Notes: generated from the letters alone by a model not told the origin. A stretch of 17,132 bases of DNA from an uncultured Bacteroidota bacterium (GCA_903888395.1 CAISTO010000123.1:1-17132), one strand, 5' to 3'. Shown: positions 8,597-15,403, numbered from the stretch's first letter. Numbers and translations: made by a program.

Positions 8597-9400
8597 ATGA
8601 GTAAACAAATTGAAAAAATAAGAAATTCGATTGATACATTAAGACAAGAAATTATCAATCATCAAGTATATTCAATTATAAAAGATGTAGATGATTTAAA
8701 AATTTTTATGCAATACCATGTATACGCAGTTTGGGATTTCATGTCGTTATTAAAAACTCTTCAAAATAACCTGACTTGTACTACTGTTCCTTGGTTTCCC
8801 AAGGGTTCTGCAGAAACAAGACACTTGATAAACGAAATAGTAGTTGGTGAAGAATCAGACATTGATTTAGCAGGAATTAGAAAAAGTCATTTTGAATTAT
8901 ATTTAGATGCCATGAATCAATGTGGAGCGGATACCAGTCAAATTGAAAAGTTTATTGCAACACTTAAAAATACTGGCAATTTTAATTCTGCATTTTCAGC
9001 TGCTGAAACACCAAAAGAAGCACGTGATTTTGTGAATTTTACTTTTGAAATTATAAATAGTAATAAAGATTATTTACAATCAGCAATATTCACATTCGGT
9101 CGTGAAGACCTCATACCATCCATGTTTATTTCAATTGTAAACGACATTCATAAAAACTTTCCAGAAAGCATTTCAATTTTCAAATATTATTTAGAAAGAC
9201 ATATTGAAGTTGATGGTGATCATCATAGTCATCTTTCACTACAAATGACAACAAACTTATGTGCCAATAACGAGCAGTATTGGGAAGAAGCGGAACAAGC
9301 AACTATTGAATCATTGAATAAACGTATTGAACTTTGGAACGGTGCATATCATCATATTCTCAATAATAAAAATACTGCAAATAATAGTTTATTAAAATGA
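8597..9400 (+). CDS. DUF3050 family protein, probable heme-oxygenase-like fold
   Basis: I recognise this as a DUF3050-type protein, a family of unknown function generally predicted to be an all-helical heme-oxygenase-like fold. The 267 residues are cytosolic in character with no signal peptide. Candidate metal- or cofactor-binding residues include H41 in MQYHVYAVWDFM, E80 and E85/E86 in INEIVVGEES, H98, and a His/Asp-rich segment ERHIEVDGDHHSH (200-212). The spacing of acidic residues and histidines on separate helices is reminiscent of heme-oxygenase-like diiron oxidases, but this is inference from sequence pattern alone. It starts 98 bp after fdhD and 151 bp before the ALDC-like gene, so it may have its own promoter. 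Confidence 0.75.
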   Translation: MSKQIEKIRNSIDTLRQEIINHQVYSIIKDVDDLKIFMQYHVYAVWDFMSLLKTLQNNLTCTTVPWFPKGSAETRHLINEIVVGEESDIDLAGIRKSHFELYLDAMNQCGADTSQIEKFIATLKNTGNFNSAFSAAETPKEARDFVNFTFEIINSNKDYLQSAIFTFGREDLIPSMFISIVNDIHKNFPESISIFKYYLERHIEVDGDHHSHLSLQMTTNLCANNEQYWEEAEQATIESLNKRIELWNGAYHHILNNKNTANNSLLK

Positions 9401-9508
9401 TTTATTAATAAAAGTGCTTTTTTCTTTGATATTTTAATAGTGAATATTTACAAAAATTATTTATACCGGGCTATTTTGTTTAATAAAGTAAAAAGAGATA
9501 AAAAATAT

Positions 9509-9516
9509 TATTTTTG
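9509..9516 (+). promoter_or_regulatory. Candidate -7 promoter element upstream of the ALDC-like gene
   Basis: TATTTTTG fits the Bacteroidota primary sigma factor -7 consensus TAnnTTTG and lies 35 nt before the ATG at 9552. The nearest upstream TTTG (9475-9478) is about 30 nt away, longer than the usual 19-21, so the -33 element is not convincing. Confidence 0.3.
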
Positions 9517-9551
9517 AAACCGTAAAAAAATTATAAATAATTTAATCAATA

Positions 9552-10256
9552 ATGAAACACTTAAAAATATTCACTTTACTTACCTTTACAATTATATCTG
9601 TTTGCATTGCAACAGCCCAACAAGTAAAAATAGTGGGACAAATGAAAGATGTAATGAAGAAAGGTAAGCTATTTGGCAATATAAACCTTGACACCATTGA
9701 AAATAAAGAACATTTATATGGACTTGGGCCCATTGAATATTTAACAGGTGAAATATTAATTATTGATGGAAAGTCATATCAATCAAATGTATTAGCCGAT
9801 TCAACTTTAAAAGTAGAAGAAACTTATCAGTTAAAAGCTCCATTTTTTAGTTATACCAATGTTTCAAAATGGTATGATCAAAGTTTGCCAGACAGTATAC
9901 AAACTATTAAACAATTGGAGATTTATTTGAATCAAATAACCAAAAATTCACCACGACCTTTCATGTTTAAATTGATGGGAACTGTTGAAAAGGCAAGCAT
10001 ACATGTTGTTAATTTACCTAAAGGTTCAAAAGTAAAGTCACCTGAAGATGCACATAAGGGGAAAGTAAACTATAATTTATCGAAAAAAAATTGTGAAATT
10101 ATTGGATTTTTCTCTACTGATCATCAAACAATTTTTACGCACCACGACACATTTTTACACATGCACCTTATTACAGCTGATAGAAAAAAAATGGGGCATT
10201 TGGATGATGTGTTTTTCAAAAAAAATACTATGGTTCTTTCCCTACCATTTGAATAG
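9552..10256 (+). CDS. Exported acetolactate decarboxylase homologue
   Basis: This is similar to alpha-acetolactate decarboxylase (BudA/AlsD), a zinc enzyme that converts acetolactate to acetoin. The 234 residues start with a Sec signal peptide (KHLKIFTLLTFTIISVCIATA, cleavage near 22-23), so it acts outside the cytoplasm. GLGPIEYLTGEIL (57-69), KAPFF (95-99), and HMH plus GHLDD near the C terminus match the family. H203, H205 and H216 have the 2- and 11-residue spacing of the known zinc ligands. Deviations: the position I align with the family's active-site Arg (vktR-type segment) is H151 here, and the C-terminal tail after GHLDD is short. It lies between DUF3050 and the NirK-like gene. No acetolactate synthase is nearby. 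Fold assignment is firm; the actual reaction is less certain. Confidence 0.78.
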   Translation: MKHLKIFTLLTFTIISVCIATAQQVKIVGQMKDVMKKGKLFGNINLDTIENKEHLYGLGPIEYLTGEILIIDGKSYQSNVLADSTLKVEETYQLKAPFFSYTNVSKWYDQSLPDSIQTIKQLEIYLNQITKNSPRPFMFKLMGTVEKASIHVVNLPKGSKVKSPEDAHKGKVNYNLSKKNCEIIGFFSTDHQTIFTHHDTFLHMHLITADRKKMGHLDDVFFKKNTMVLSLPFE

Positions 10257-10347
10257 TTTAAAAAGTCAGTTGTAATTTTAACTTTTAAATAAGCAAAAAA
10301 CAATTTTCAGTAAAAAAGCAAACATTTAACAATAAAAAACCGCTACT

Positions 10348-10360
10348 CGAATCATATTCG
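10348..10360. promoter_or_regulatory. Small palindrome upstream of the NirK-like gene
   Basis: CGAAT-CAT-ATTCG is a perfect 5-bp inverted repeat with a 3-nt spacer, 54-66 nt before the start codon at 10414. Its place suits an operator, but it does not match the FNR/CRP (TTGAT-N4-ATCAA) pattern and could be chance. Confidence 0.25.
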
Positions 10361-10413
10361 TTTATATTTTCAATTTATAATTTCGTTGTTCATTCAAAAC
10401 AAAAAATGATGTA

Positions 10414-11862
10414 ATGACGAAATATAAAAACAATGACCATTCAAAGCAAAAAATGGCACTTGCTTTTTGCTTAATAATCATCCTATTTACCAATTGTAAC
10501 AACAAAAATACTTCGAAAATAAAGACAACGGAAACTGCAATTGCTGAGTTAACCAATCCTCCATTTGTTCCTATTCCCATTGGAAATAGAGCTGCTATGA
10601 AACTGGTGGTAAGCATGGAAATTATAGAAAAAGAAGGTGAATTGGCTGATGGAGTTAGATACATTTATTGGACTTTTGGCGGCAGTGTTCCAGGTAGTTT
10701 TATTAGATCAAGAGTAGGTGATGAAATAGAATTTCACTTAAAAAATAACCCAGAAAACAAACTTCCACATAATATTGATTTAAATGCTGTAACAGGTCCT
10801 GGAGGCGGAGCGGCATCATCGTTTGTAGCTCCTGGCCATGAGGTAGTTTTTTCATTTAAAGTGCTTAACCAAGGTTTGTTTGTTTACCATTGCGCCACTG
10901 CACCAGTGGGCATGCATATTGCCAACGGCATGTATGGTTTAATATTGGTAGAACCTGAAGGTGGCCTAACTCCAGTTGATAAAGAGTATTACATTATGCA
11001 AGGAGATTTTTATACCAAAGGTTCTAATGGAGCTAAAGGTTTACAACAATTTGATATGGCAAAAGCTATTAAAGAAGAACCCGATTACGTGGTCTTTAAT
11101 GGCAAAGTAGGCTCATTAACTGGCGATAATGCGATTACTGCAAATGTGGGTGAAACAGTTAGGTTATTTGTGGGAAATGGTGGACCAAATTTGGTATCAT
11201 CATTTCACGTGATTGGCGAAATATTTGATAATGTAAATATAGAAGGAGGTTCGCTAATAAATCATAATGTACAAACTACTTTAATACCCGCTGGTGGTTC
11301 TACCATTGTAGATTTTAAAGTAGAAGTTCCAGGAACTTTTATCCTTGTTGACAATTCAATATTTAGAACTTTTAATAAAGGAAGTTTAGCCATGCTAAAA
11401 GTTTCCGGTAATGCCAATAAAAATATTTTTTCAGGTGAAAAATATGACACTGTTTACCATCCAGAAGGAGGAACAATTCAGGAAATGCCTGCATATACTT
11501 ATGAAACAAAAACTCCTAAACCTACAACTTTAAAAGAAAGAATAGCTGAGGGGCAATCAATATATAATAACAATTGTTTTGCTTGCCATCAAATAACAGG
11601 TCTAGGATTACCAAATGCTTTTCCTCCTTTGGCCAATTCTGATTATTTAAATAAGGATGCCAACAGGGCAATAGATTTTGTTTTAAAAGGACATTCGGGT
11701 GAAATCAGAGTGAATGGTAAAAAATATAATAGTGTTATGACTGCACAAGTATTAAATGATGAAGAAATAGCCAATGTATTAACTTTTGTTTACAATAATT
11801 GGGGTAATAGCAAAAAAGATATTTCAACTCAATTGGTTTCAAAAATTAGAAATATGAAATAA
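10414..11862 (+). CDS. NirK/AniA-like cupredoxin fused to cytochrome c, type 2 copper ligands lost
   Basis: This envelope lipoprotein of 482 residues has a Lys-containing n-region, a hydrophobic stretch and lipobox-like FTNC with C28. The start at 10414 is preferred over M14 because it supplies the positive n-region. Two cupredoxin domains (about 55-330) closely resemble AniA-type copper nitrite reductases. Type 1 copper ligands H119, C160, H168 and M173 are all present, as are catalytic Asp D122 and active-site His H265. Of the type 2 copper ligands only H159 remains; the other two are N124 (in HNIDLNA, family HNVDFHA) and N314 (in LVDNSIF, family LVDHSIF). A C-terminal cytochrome c domain (about 375-465) has CFACH at 388-392 and a probable distal Met M442. 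Nitrite reduction at a standard type 2 site looks unlikely, so nirK is not used as a symbol. It probably forms a trimer as in relatives. The downstream carbonic anhydrase is 30 nt away and likely co-transcribed. Confidence 0.9.
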   Translation: MTKYKNNDHSKQKMALAFCLIIILFTNCNNKNTSKIKTTETAIAELTNPPFVPIPIGNRAAMKLVVSMEIIEKEGELADGVRYIYWTFGGSVPGSFIRSRVGDEIEFHLKNNPENKLPHNIDLNAVTGPGGGAASSFVAPGHEVVFSFKVLNQGLFVYHCATAPVGMHIANGMYGLILVEPEGGLTPVDKEYYIMQGDFYTKGSNGAKGLQQFDMAKAIKEEPDYVVFNGKVGSLTGDNAITANVGETVRLFVGNGGPNLVSSFHVIGEIFDNVNIEGGSLINHNVQTTLIPAGGSTIVDFKVEVPGTFILVDNSIFRTFNKGSLAMLKVSGNANKNIFSGEKYDTVYHPEGGTIQEMPAYTYETKTPKPTTLKERIAEGQSIYNNNCFACHQITGLGLPNAFPPLANSDYLNKDANRAIDFVLKGHSGEIRVNGKKYNSVMTAQVLNDEEIANVLTFVYNNWGNSKKDISTQLVSKIRNMK

Positions 11863-11892
11863 ATAAAAATAAAATAAGCAAACAATAAACTT

Positions 11893-12609
11893 ATGAAATT
11901 AAATAAAAAAAAATTGCTAGTTATAGTAAGTATTTTAACTATCGTTTCTTGTAATAATAACAAGTCGATTGATAAAAATAATTCAGGTAAAAATAACAAA
12001 CAAAAAGAAATATATAAAGTAAAAAATGTAGATGAAGCAATCACAGAATTGAAATATGGTAACAACCGATTTTTAGATAATGCTTTTATAAATACCAATT
12101 ACAAAGAACAAATAGAAGCAACTAAAGAAGGCCAACATCCTCATTCATTTATATTAACTTGTATAGATTCAAGGGTTCCACCAGAAATAATTTTTGACCA
12201 AGGAATTGGAAATATTTTTGTAAGCAGATTAGCAGGAAATATTGAAGATGACGATGTATTGGGGAGCATGGAATTTGCTGCTAAAGTTAAACATACCAAA
12301 CTTTTTGTAGTATTAGGTCATAGTCATTGTGGCGCAGTTAAAGGAGCAATTGACAATGCAGGTTTGGAGCATTTAACACAATTAACTAATAAAATAAAAC
12401 CAGCAATTAATCCTCAAAAAACGTATCCACTAGAGGATGAAATGGAAGACATTGTTTCGCGTAAAAATGTAAGCTTAACCATAGAACAAATTCTTAAAAA
12501 CAGTGCTACATTAAGATTGATGGTGGAAGAAAAAGAAATAAAAATTATAGGTGCTTTTTACGATATTTCAAACGGTGAGGTGGAGTTTTTTGATAAAAAG
12601 AAGGAGTAG
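11893..12609 (+). CDS. Beta-class carbonic anhydrase, lipoprotein
   Basis: This zinc enzyme interconverts CO2 and bicarbonate. The 238 residues begin with a lipoprotein signal, KLLVIVSILTIVSC, with C20 as lipid anchor. An Asn/Lys-rich linker (21-40) precedes the beta-CA domain, so it is placed outside the cytoplasm. Zinc and active-site residues are complete: C90-x-D92-x-R94 in TCIDSRVPP and H143-x-x-C146 in GHSHCGA. Length and motif order match plant-type beta-CAs. It begins 30 nt after the NirK-like gene and is probably in the same transcript. Location in the envelope could serve local pH or bicarbonate supply; that is inference. Followed by 257 bp without a gene. Confidence 0.93.
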   Translation: MKLNKKKLLVIVSILTIVSCNNNKSIDKNNSGKNNKQKEIYKVKNVDEAITELKYGNNRFLDNAFINTNYKEQIEATKEGQHPHSFILTCIDSRVPPEIIFDQGIGNIFVSRLAGNIEDDDVLGSMEFAAKVKHTKLFVVLGHSHCGAVKGAIDNAGLEHLTQLTNKIKPAINPQKTYPLEDEMEDIVSRKNVSLTIEQILKNSATLRLMVEEKEIKIIGAFYDISNGEVEFFDKKKE

Positions 12610-12623
12610 AAATAAAGGATGAG

Positions 12624-12647
12624 ATGTGAAAATTGGCAATGTGAAAA
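12624..12647. repeat. Short ATGTGAAAA direct repeat
   Basis: ATGTGAAAA occurs at 12624-12632 and again at 12639-12647, just after the carbonic anhydrase gene. A-rich GATGTGAAAAT-type tandem remnants are common between Bacteroidota genes, and this looks like a decayed example. Confidence 0.4.
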
Positions 12648-12712
12648 AGGGAATTGACAATAAGCTATTTATACACTAGCCGGCATTTTGAAAGTTTGAA
12701 TTATAAAAGTGT

Positions 12713-12735
12713 AGCGCCATTTTATACAAAGCGCT
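12713..12735. repeat. Small inverted repeat, possible 3' hairpin
   Basis: AGCGC (12713-12717) and GCGCT (12731-12735) form a 5-bp stem around a 13-nt loop in the gap between the carbonic anhydrase gene and tatA. There is no adjoining T-run, so it is not a convincing terminator. Confidence 0.3.
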
Positions 12736-12759
12736 GACTATTTAGCCATAAAATTAAAG

Positions 12760-12791
12760 TTTAGTAAGTTTAAATTATTTGAATAGTTTTG
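12760..12791 (+). promoter_or_regulatory. Candidate promoter upstream of tatA
   Basis: TAGTTTTG at 12784-12791 fits the Bacteroidota -7 consensus TAnnTTTG. A TTTA at 12760-12763 sits 20 nt upstream, a near match to the -33 TTTG at acceptable spacing. Transcription would begin near 12798, about 70 nt before the tatA start, and would drive tatA-moaA and possibly the rest of the Moco genes. Confidence 0.4.
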
Positions 12792-12866
12792 TTGAACTAA
12801 TGAATTAAAACAAGGAGTTTTTATGCTTTAGTACTATTTTTATTTTAATTTACATAAAACTACAAA

Positions 12867-13070
12867 ATGAATCATTTAGTAATATTGGGAATATTTGGCC
12901 TAGGATTTGGAGAATTACTAATTATATTATTTCTTGTTTTATTGTTTTTTGGTGGTAAAAAAATACCTCAAATAATGCGTGGAATAGGACAAGGTATTAA
13001 CGAATTTAAAAAGGCAAAAAATAGTAAAAATTCAGATTCAACGGCTACAAAAAATAATCATCAGGAATGA
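12867..13070 (+). CDS. tatA: Sec-independent translocase subunit TatA/E
   Basis: TatA is the pore-forming subunit that, with TatC, moves folded proteins across the inner membrane, including proteins already loaded with molybdenum cofactor. The 67-residue protein has a short periplasmic start, a membrane helix (about 12-28, GELLIILFLVLLFFGG), the FGG-KKIP hinge, and an amphipathic basic helix (MRGIGQGINEFKKAK). It is typical in length. Its TGA stop overlaps the moaA ATG in ATGA (13067-13070), a sign of translational coupling. That coupling supports a shared role in producing an exported Mo enzyme. No tatC is in the window. Confidence 0.95.
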   Translation: MNHLVILGIFGLGFGELLIILFLVLLFFGGKKIPQIMRGIGQGINEFKKAKNSKNSDSTATKNNHQE

Positions 13071-14050
13071 TCATAGACCAATACAATCGAAACCATGATT
13101 ATTTAAGAATTTCACTTACCGATAAATGCAATTTGCGTTGTGAATATTGCACAGCAGAATATTTACCAATAGGAAAATCTACCAATTCAAAATACATGTC
13201 GGCAGCTGAAATTGATAGCATTGCGGCAGTTTTTATTAAAAATGGCGTCAACAAAATTCGTTTAACAGGTGGAGAACCATTGGTAAGAAAAGACGCCAAA
13301 GAAATTATTGAAAAACTATCAAAATATCCAATCAAATTAACCATTACTACCAATGGCGTTTTTGTAAATGATTTTATAGAAACATTTAAAAATGCAGCTA
13401 TTAATTCTGTAAATGTTAGTTTGGATACATTGGTAAAAGAGCAATATTTATCCATAACCAAACGTGATGAATTTGACAAAGTTATGCAGAACATTGATAT
13501 GCTTTTAGCAAACAATTTTCATGTAAAAATAAATGTGGTAGCCATTAAAAACTTTAACCATCATGAAATATTAAACTTCATAGAATGGACCAAAGAAAAA
13601 CCTTTACACATTCGTTTTATAGAGTTTATGCCTTTTTCGGGCAATGAATGGAGCAAAGAAAAAGTATTTACTCATGAACAAATTTTAGAGGTAATTTCCT
13701 CAAAACACAATTTCATGAAATTAATCAATGAAAAAAATGATACTGCAAAAAAATATTTTATTCCAAATTACAAAGGAACATTTGCGGTAATAAGTACCAT
13801 GAGTGAACCGTTTTGCAGCGGTTGTAACAGAATGCGATTAACAGCCGAGGGCAAAATGTATAATTGCCTTTTTGGCAAACAAGAAACTGATATTTTGGGT
13901 GCTTTTAGAGCAGGAAATGACATTGAACCATTAATATATCAAAGTGTTAAAAGTAAAAAAGAAATGCTTGGTGGTAACAATGAAAATATTAATTGGGGAA
14001 AAGAAAACACCGAAACCCGCGAAATTAGTATGATTGGATTAGGTGGATAG
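13067..14050 (+). CDS. moaA: GTP 3',8-cyclase MoaA
   Basis: MoaA is the radical SAM enzyme that cyclises GTP in the first step of molybdenum cofactor synthesis, with MoaC completing cPMP formation. The 327-residue protein has the SAM cluster motif C21-x3-C25-x2-C28 (TDKCNLRCEYC), RLTGGEP at 65-71, and the second cluster C250-x2-C253-x13-C267. R14, R255 and R257 are probably the conserved arginines of the GTP site. It ends in the required C-terminal Gly-Gly (326-327). It overlaps tatA by 4 nt. The protein appears complete. moaC is not in the window and may lie beyond the right edge or elsewhere. Confidence 0.97.
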   Translation: MIIDQYNRNHDYLRISLTDKCNLRCEYCTAEYLPIGKSTNSKYMSAAEIDSIAAVFIKNGVNKIRLTGGEPLVRKDAKEIIEKLSKYPIKLTITTNGVFVNDFIETFKNAAINSVNVSLDTLVKEQYLSITKRDEFDKVMQNIDMLLANNFHVKINVVAIKNFNHHEILNFIEWTKEKPLHIRFIEFMPFSGNEWSKEKVFTHEQILEVISSKHNFMKLINEKNDTAKKYFIPNYKGTFAVISTMSEPFCSGCNRMRLTAEGKMYNCLFGKQETDILGAFRAGNDIEPLIYQSVKSKKEMLGGNNENINWGKENTETREISMIGLGG

Positions 14051-14052
14051 TT

Positions 14053-14087
14053 GATGGACGATAGACCATAGACGATGGACGATAGAC
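14053..14087. repeat. Five-copy 7-bp tandem repeat
   Basis: Five consecutive heptamers, GATGGAC, GATAGAC, CATAGAC, GATGGAC and GATAGAC, begin 2 nt after the moaA stop codon. The consensus is SATRGAC. The pattern 1-2-x-1-2 suggests duplication of a 14-bp unit. Similar heptad runs are seen between genes of other Bacteroidota, from general knowledge. Copy number may vary between strains. Confidence 0.75.
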
Positions 14088-14118
14088 TTTAGTATATAAA
14101 ATTCAAATAATTCTTTAG

Positions 14119-14214
14119 AATCTGTGGCAAAAAAAATTATTATATTGCCAAAAAATTATTTCAATAGCCATAAGAAAGTATCAATGAAAAGATATGCAAT
14201 CTGTGGTTAAAAAA
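14119..14214. repeat. Direct repeat of AATCTGTGG plus A-run
   Basis: AATCTGTGGCAAAAAA (14119-14134) and AATCTGTGGTTAAAAAA (14198-14214) share an exact 9-base head followed by an A-rich tail. They bracket the AT-rich gap between moaA and moeA, and the second copy abuts the moeA start at 14217. They are probably remnants of a dispersed intergenic repeat. Confidence 0.5.
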
Positions 14215-14216
14215 TC

Positions 14217-15395
14217 ATGATTTCAGTTTCAGAAGCACAAAAACTAATAACAGCAAATTCAAATATAATTGAAACTATTACTGTTCCTTTATACGAAGCT
14301 ACAGGATTGGTAAGCGCTGAAAACATGTTTTCAAATATTAACTTCCCTCCCTTTGATCAGTCGGCTATGGATGGATATGGTTTTAGATTAGAGGATTTAG
14401 ACGAGAACAAATCACTTACTATAACTGACGAAATTCCCGCGGGGTTATTTCCTATAAAGCCGCTTTTACCAAATTCAGCTGTTCGTATTTTTACTGGAGC
14501 ACCAGTTCCTATGGGTTGCAATACCATTATAATGCAAGAAAAAGTTACTGTTGTAAACAATCAATTATATATCAATGATGAACAAATTAACATTGGAGCA
14601 AATATCAGAACCAAAGGTTTTCAAACTAAAATAGGCGACCTTGTATTGGAGTCAAAAACTAAAATTACTCCAGGTGTAATTGGCTATTTAGCAGGCTTAG
14701 GATTTGATAAAATAAAAGTTTTTAGGAAACCCAATATTTGTGTTATAACAACTGGAAATGAATTAAATAATCCAGGAAATACATTAGAACCAGGAAAAGT
14801 TTATGAATGTAATTCCTATAGTTTACATGCTGCCTTAAGTGAATATTACATCAATCCCAAAAAAGTAATAAGTGTTAAAGATAATGAAGTTGAATTAACA
14901 CAAGTGATAAAAAATAATATACCCAATTTTGATATTATTATTCTTTCAGGTGGCGTTTCAGTTGGCGATTATGACTTTGTAAGTAAAGCATTGGAAAACT
15001 GCGGGGTTGAAAAAATATTTCATAAAGTAAAACAAAAGCCTGGTAAGCCTCTTTATTTTGGCAAAATAAACAACACCCTAATTTTTGGTTTGCCTGGAAA
15101 TCCATCTGCATTATTAAGTTGTTTTTACTTATATATTTCCCCCGTTATAAAAAATATGATGGGTTTGAAAACTGAAAACAAAACACTTTTACCACTATCA
15201 AATTCCTTTACAAAAAAAGCTGGATTAACATTTTTTCTAAAAGCAAAAATGGAAGAAAATAAGGTTACCATTCTTCAAGCACAAGAATCGTTTTTAATGA
15301 GTTCTTTTGCTTATGCTAACTGTATTGTTCGGCTTGATGAAAATAAAACCGAGTTGAATGTTGGCGATTTAGTAGAAGTTTATTTGTTAAATTAA
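14217..15395 (+). CDS. moeA: Molybdopterin molybdenumtransferase MoeA
   Basis: MoeA inserts molybdate into adenylylated molybdopterin, giving Mo-cofactor, in the cytoplasm. The 392 residues contain the N-terminal signature PPFDQSAMDGYGF (44-56), ITTGNEL (177-183), LSGGVSVGDYDFV (243-255) of the nucleotide/pterin-binding domain, QKPGKPLYFG (273-282) and GLPGNPSALL (291-300). The usual four-domain length is retained. It starts 166 bp after moaA, a gap holding the heptad and AATCTGTGG repeats. The stop is 8 nt before the TSUP permease gene. No MogA/MoaB adenylyltransferase is visible in the window. Confidence 0.96.
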   Translation: MISVSEAQKLITANSNIIETITVPLYEATGLVSAENMFSNINFPPFDQSAMDGYGFRLEDLDENKSLTITDEIPAGLFPIKPLLPNSAVRIFTGAPVPMGCNTIIMQEKVTVVNNQLYINDEQINIGANIRTKGFQTKIGDLVLESKTKITPGVIGYLAGLGFDKIKVFRKPNICVITTGNELNNPGNTLEPGKVYECNSYSLHAALSEYYINPKKVISVKDNEVELTQVIKNNIPNFDIIILSGGVSVGDYDFVSKALENCGVEKIFHKVKQKPGKPLYFGKINNTLIFGLPGNPSALLSCFYLYISPVIKNMMGLKTENKTLLPLSNSFTKKAGLTFFLKAKMEENKVTILQAQESFLMSSFAYANCIVRLDENKTELNVGDLVEVYLLN

Positions 15396-15403
15396 TTAAG
15401 AAA

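Noticed and set aside
9405..9425. AAAAG/CTTTTTT after the DUF3050 gene as an intrinsic terminator
   Set aside because: The stem is only four A-T pairs with a 4-nt loop, too weak to claim as a terminator.
10362..10664. 100-codon minus-strand frame over the NirK-like start
   Set aside because: Antisense to the lipoprotein signal and first cupredoxin strand, with no support as a gene.
11262..11270. H284 (in INHNVQ) of the NirK-like protein as a replacement type 2 copper ligand
   Set aside because: AniA has another residue here as I recall it, so it is a change, but without a structure there is no ground to place it near the copper site.
11829..12098. 89-codon hydrophobic minus-strand frame across the NirK-like and carbonic anhydrase junction
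   Set aside because: The hydrophobicity comes from reading AT-rich Asn/Lys codons in reverse; it overlaps two solid genes.
13099..13515. 138-codon minus-strand open frame inside moaA
   Set aside because: Fully antisense to moaA, whose radical SAM motifs are unambiguous; no domain in the antisense product.
14053..14214. CRISPR-like array between moaA and moeA
   Set aside because: The repeats are 7-bp contiguous units and a single 9-base direct duplication, with no regular spacer pattern and no cas genes.
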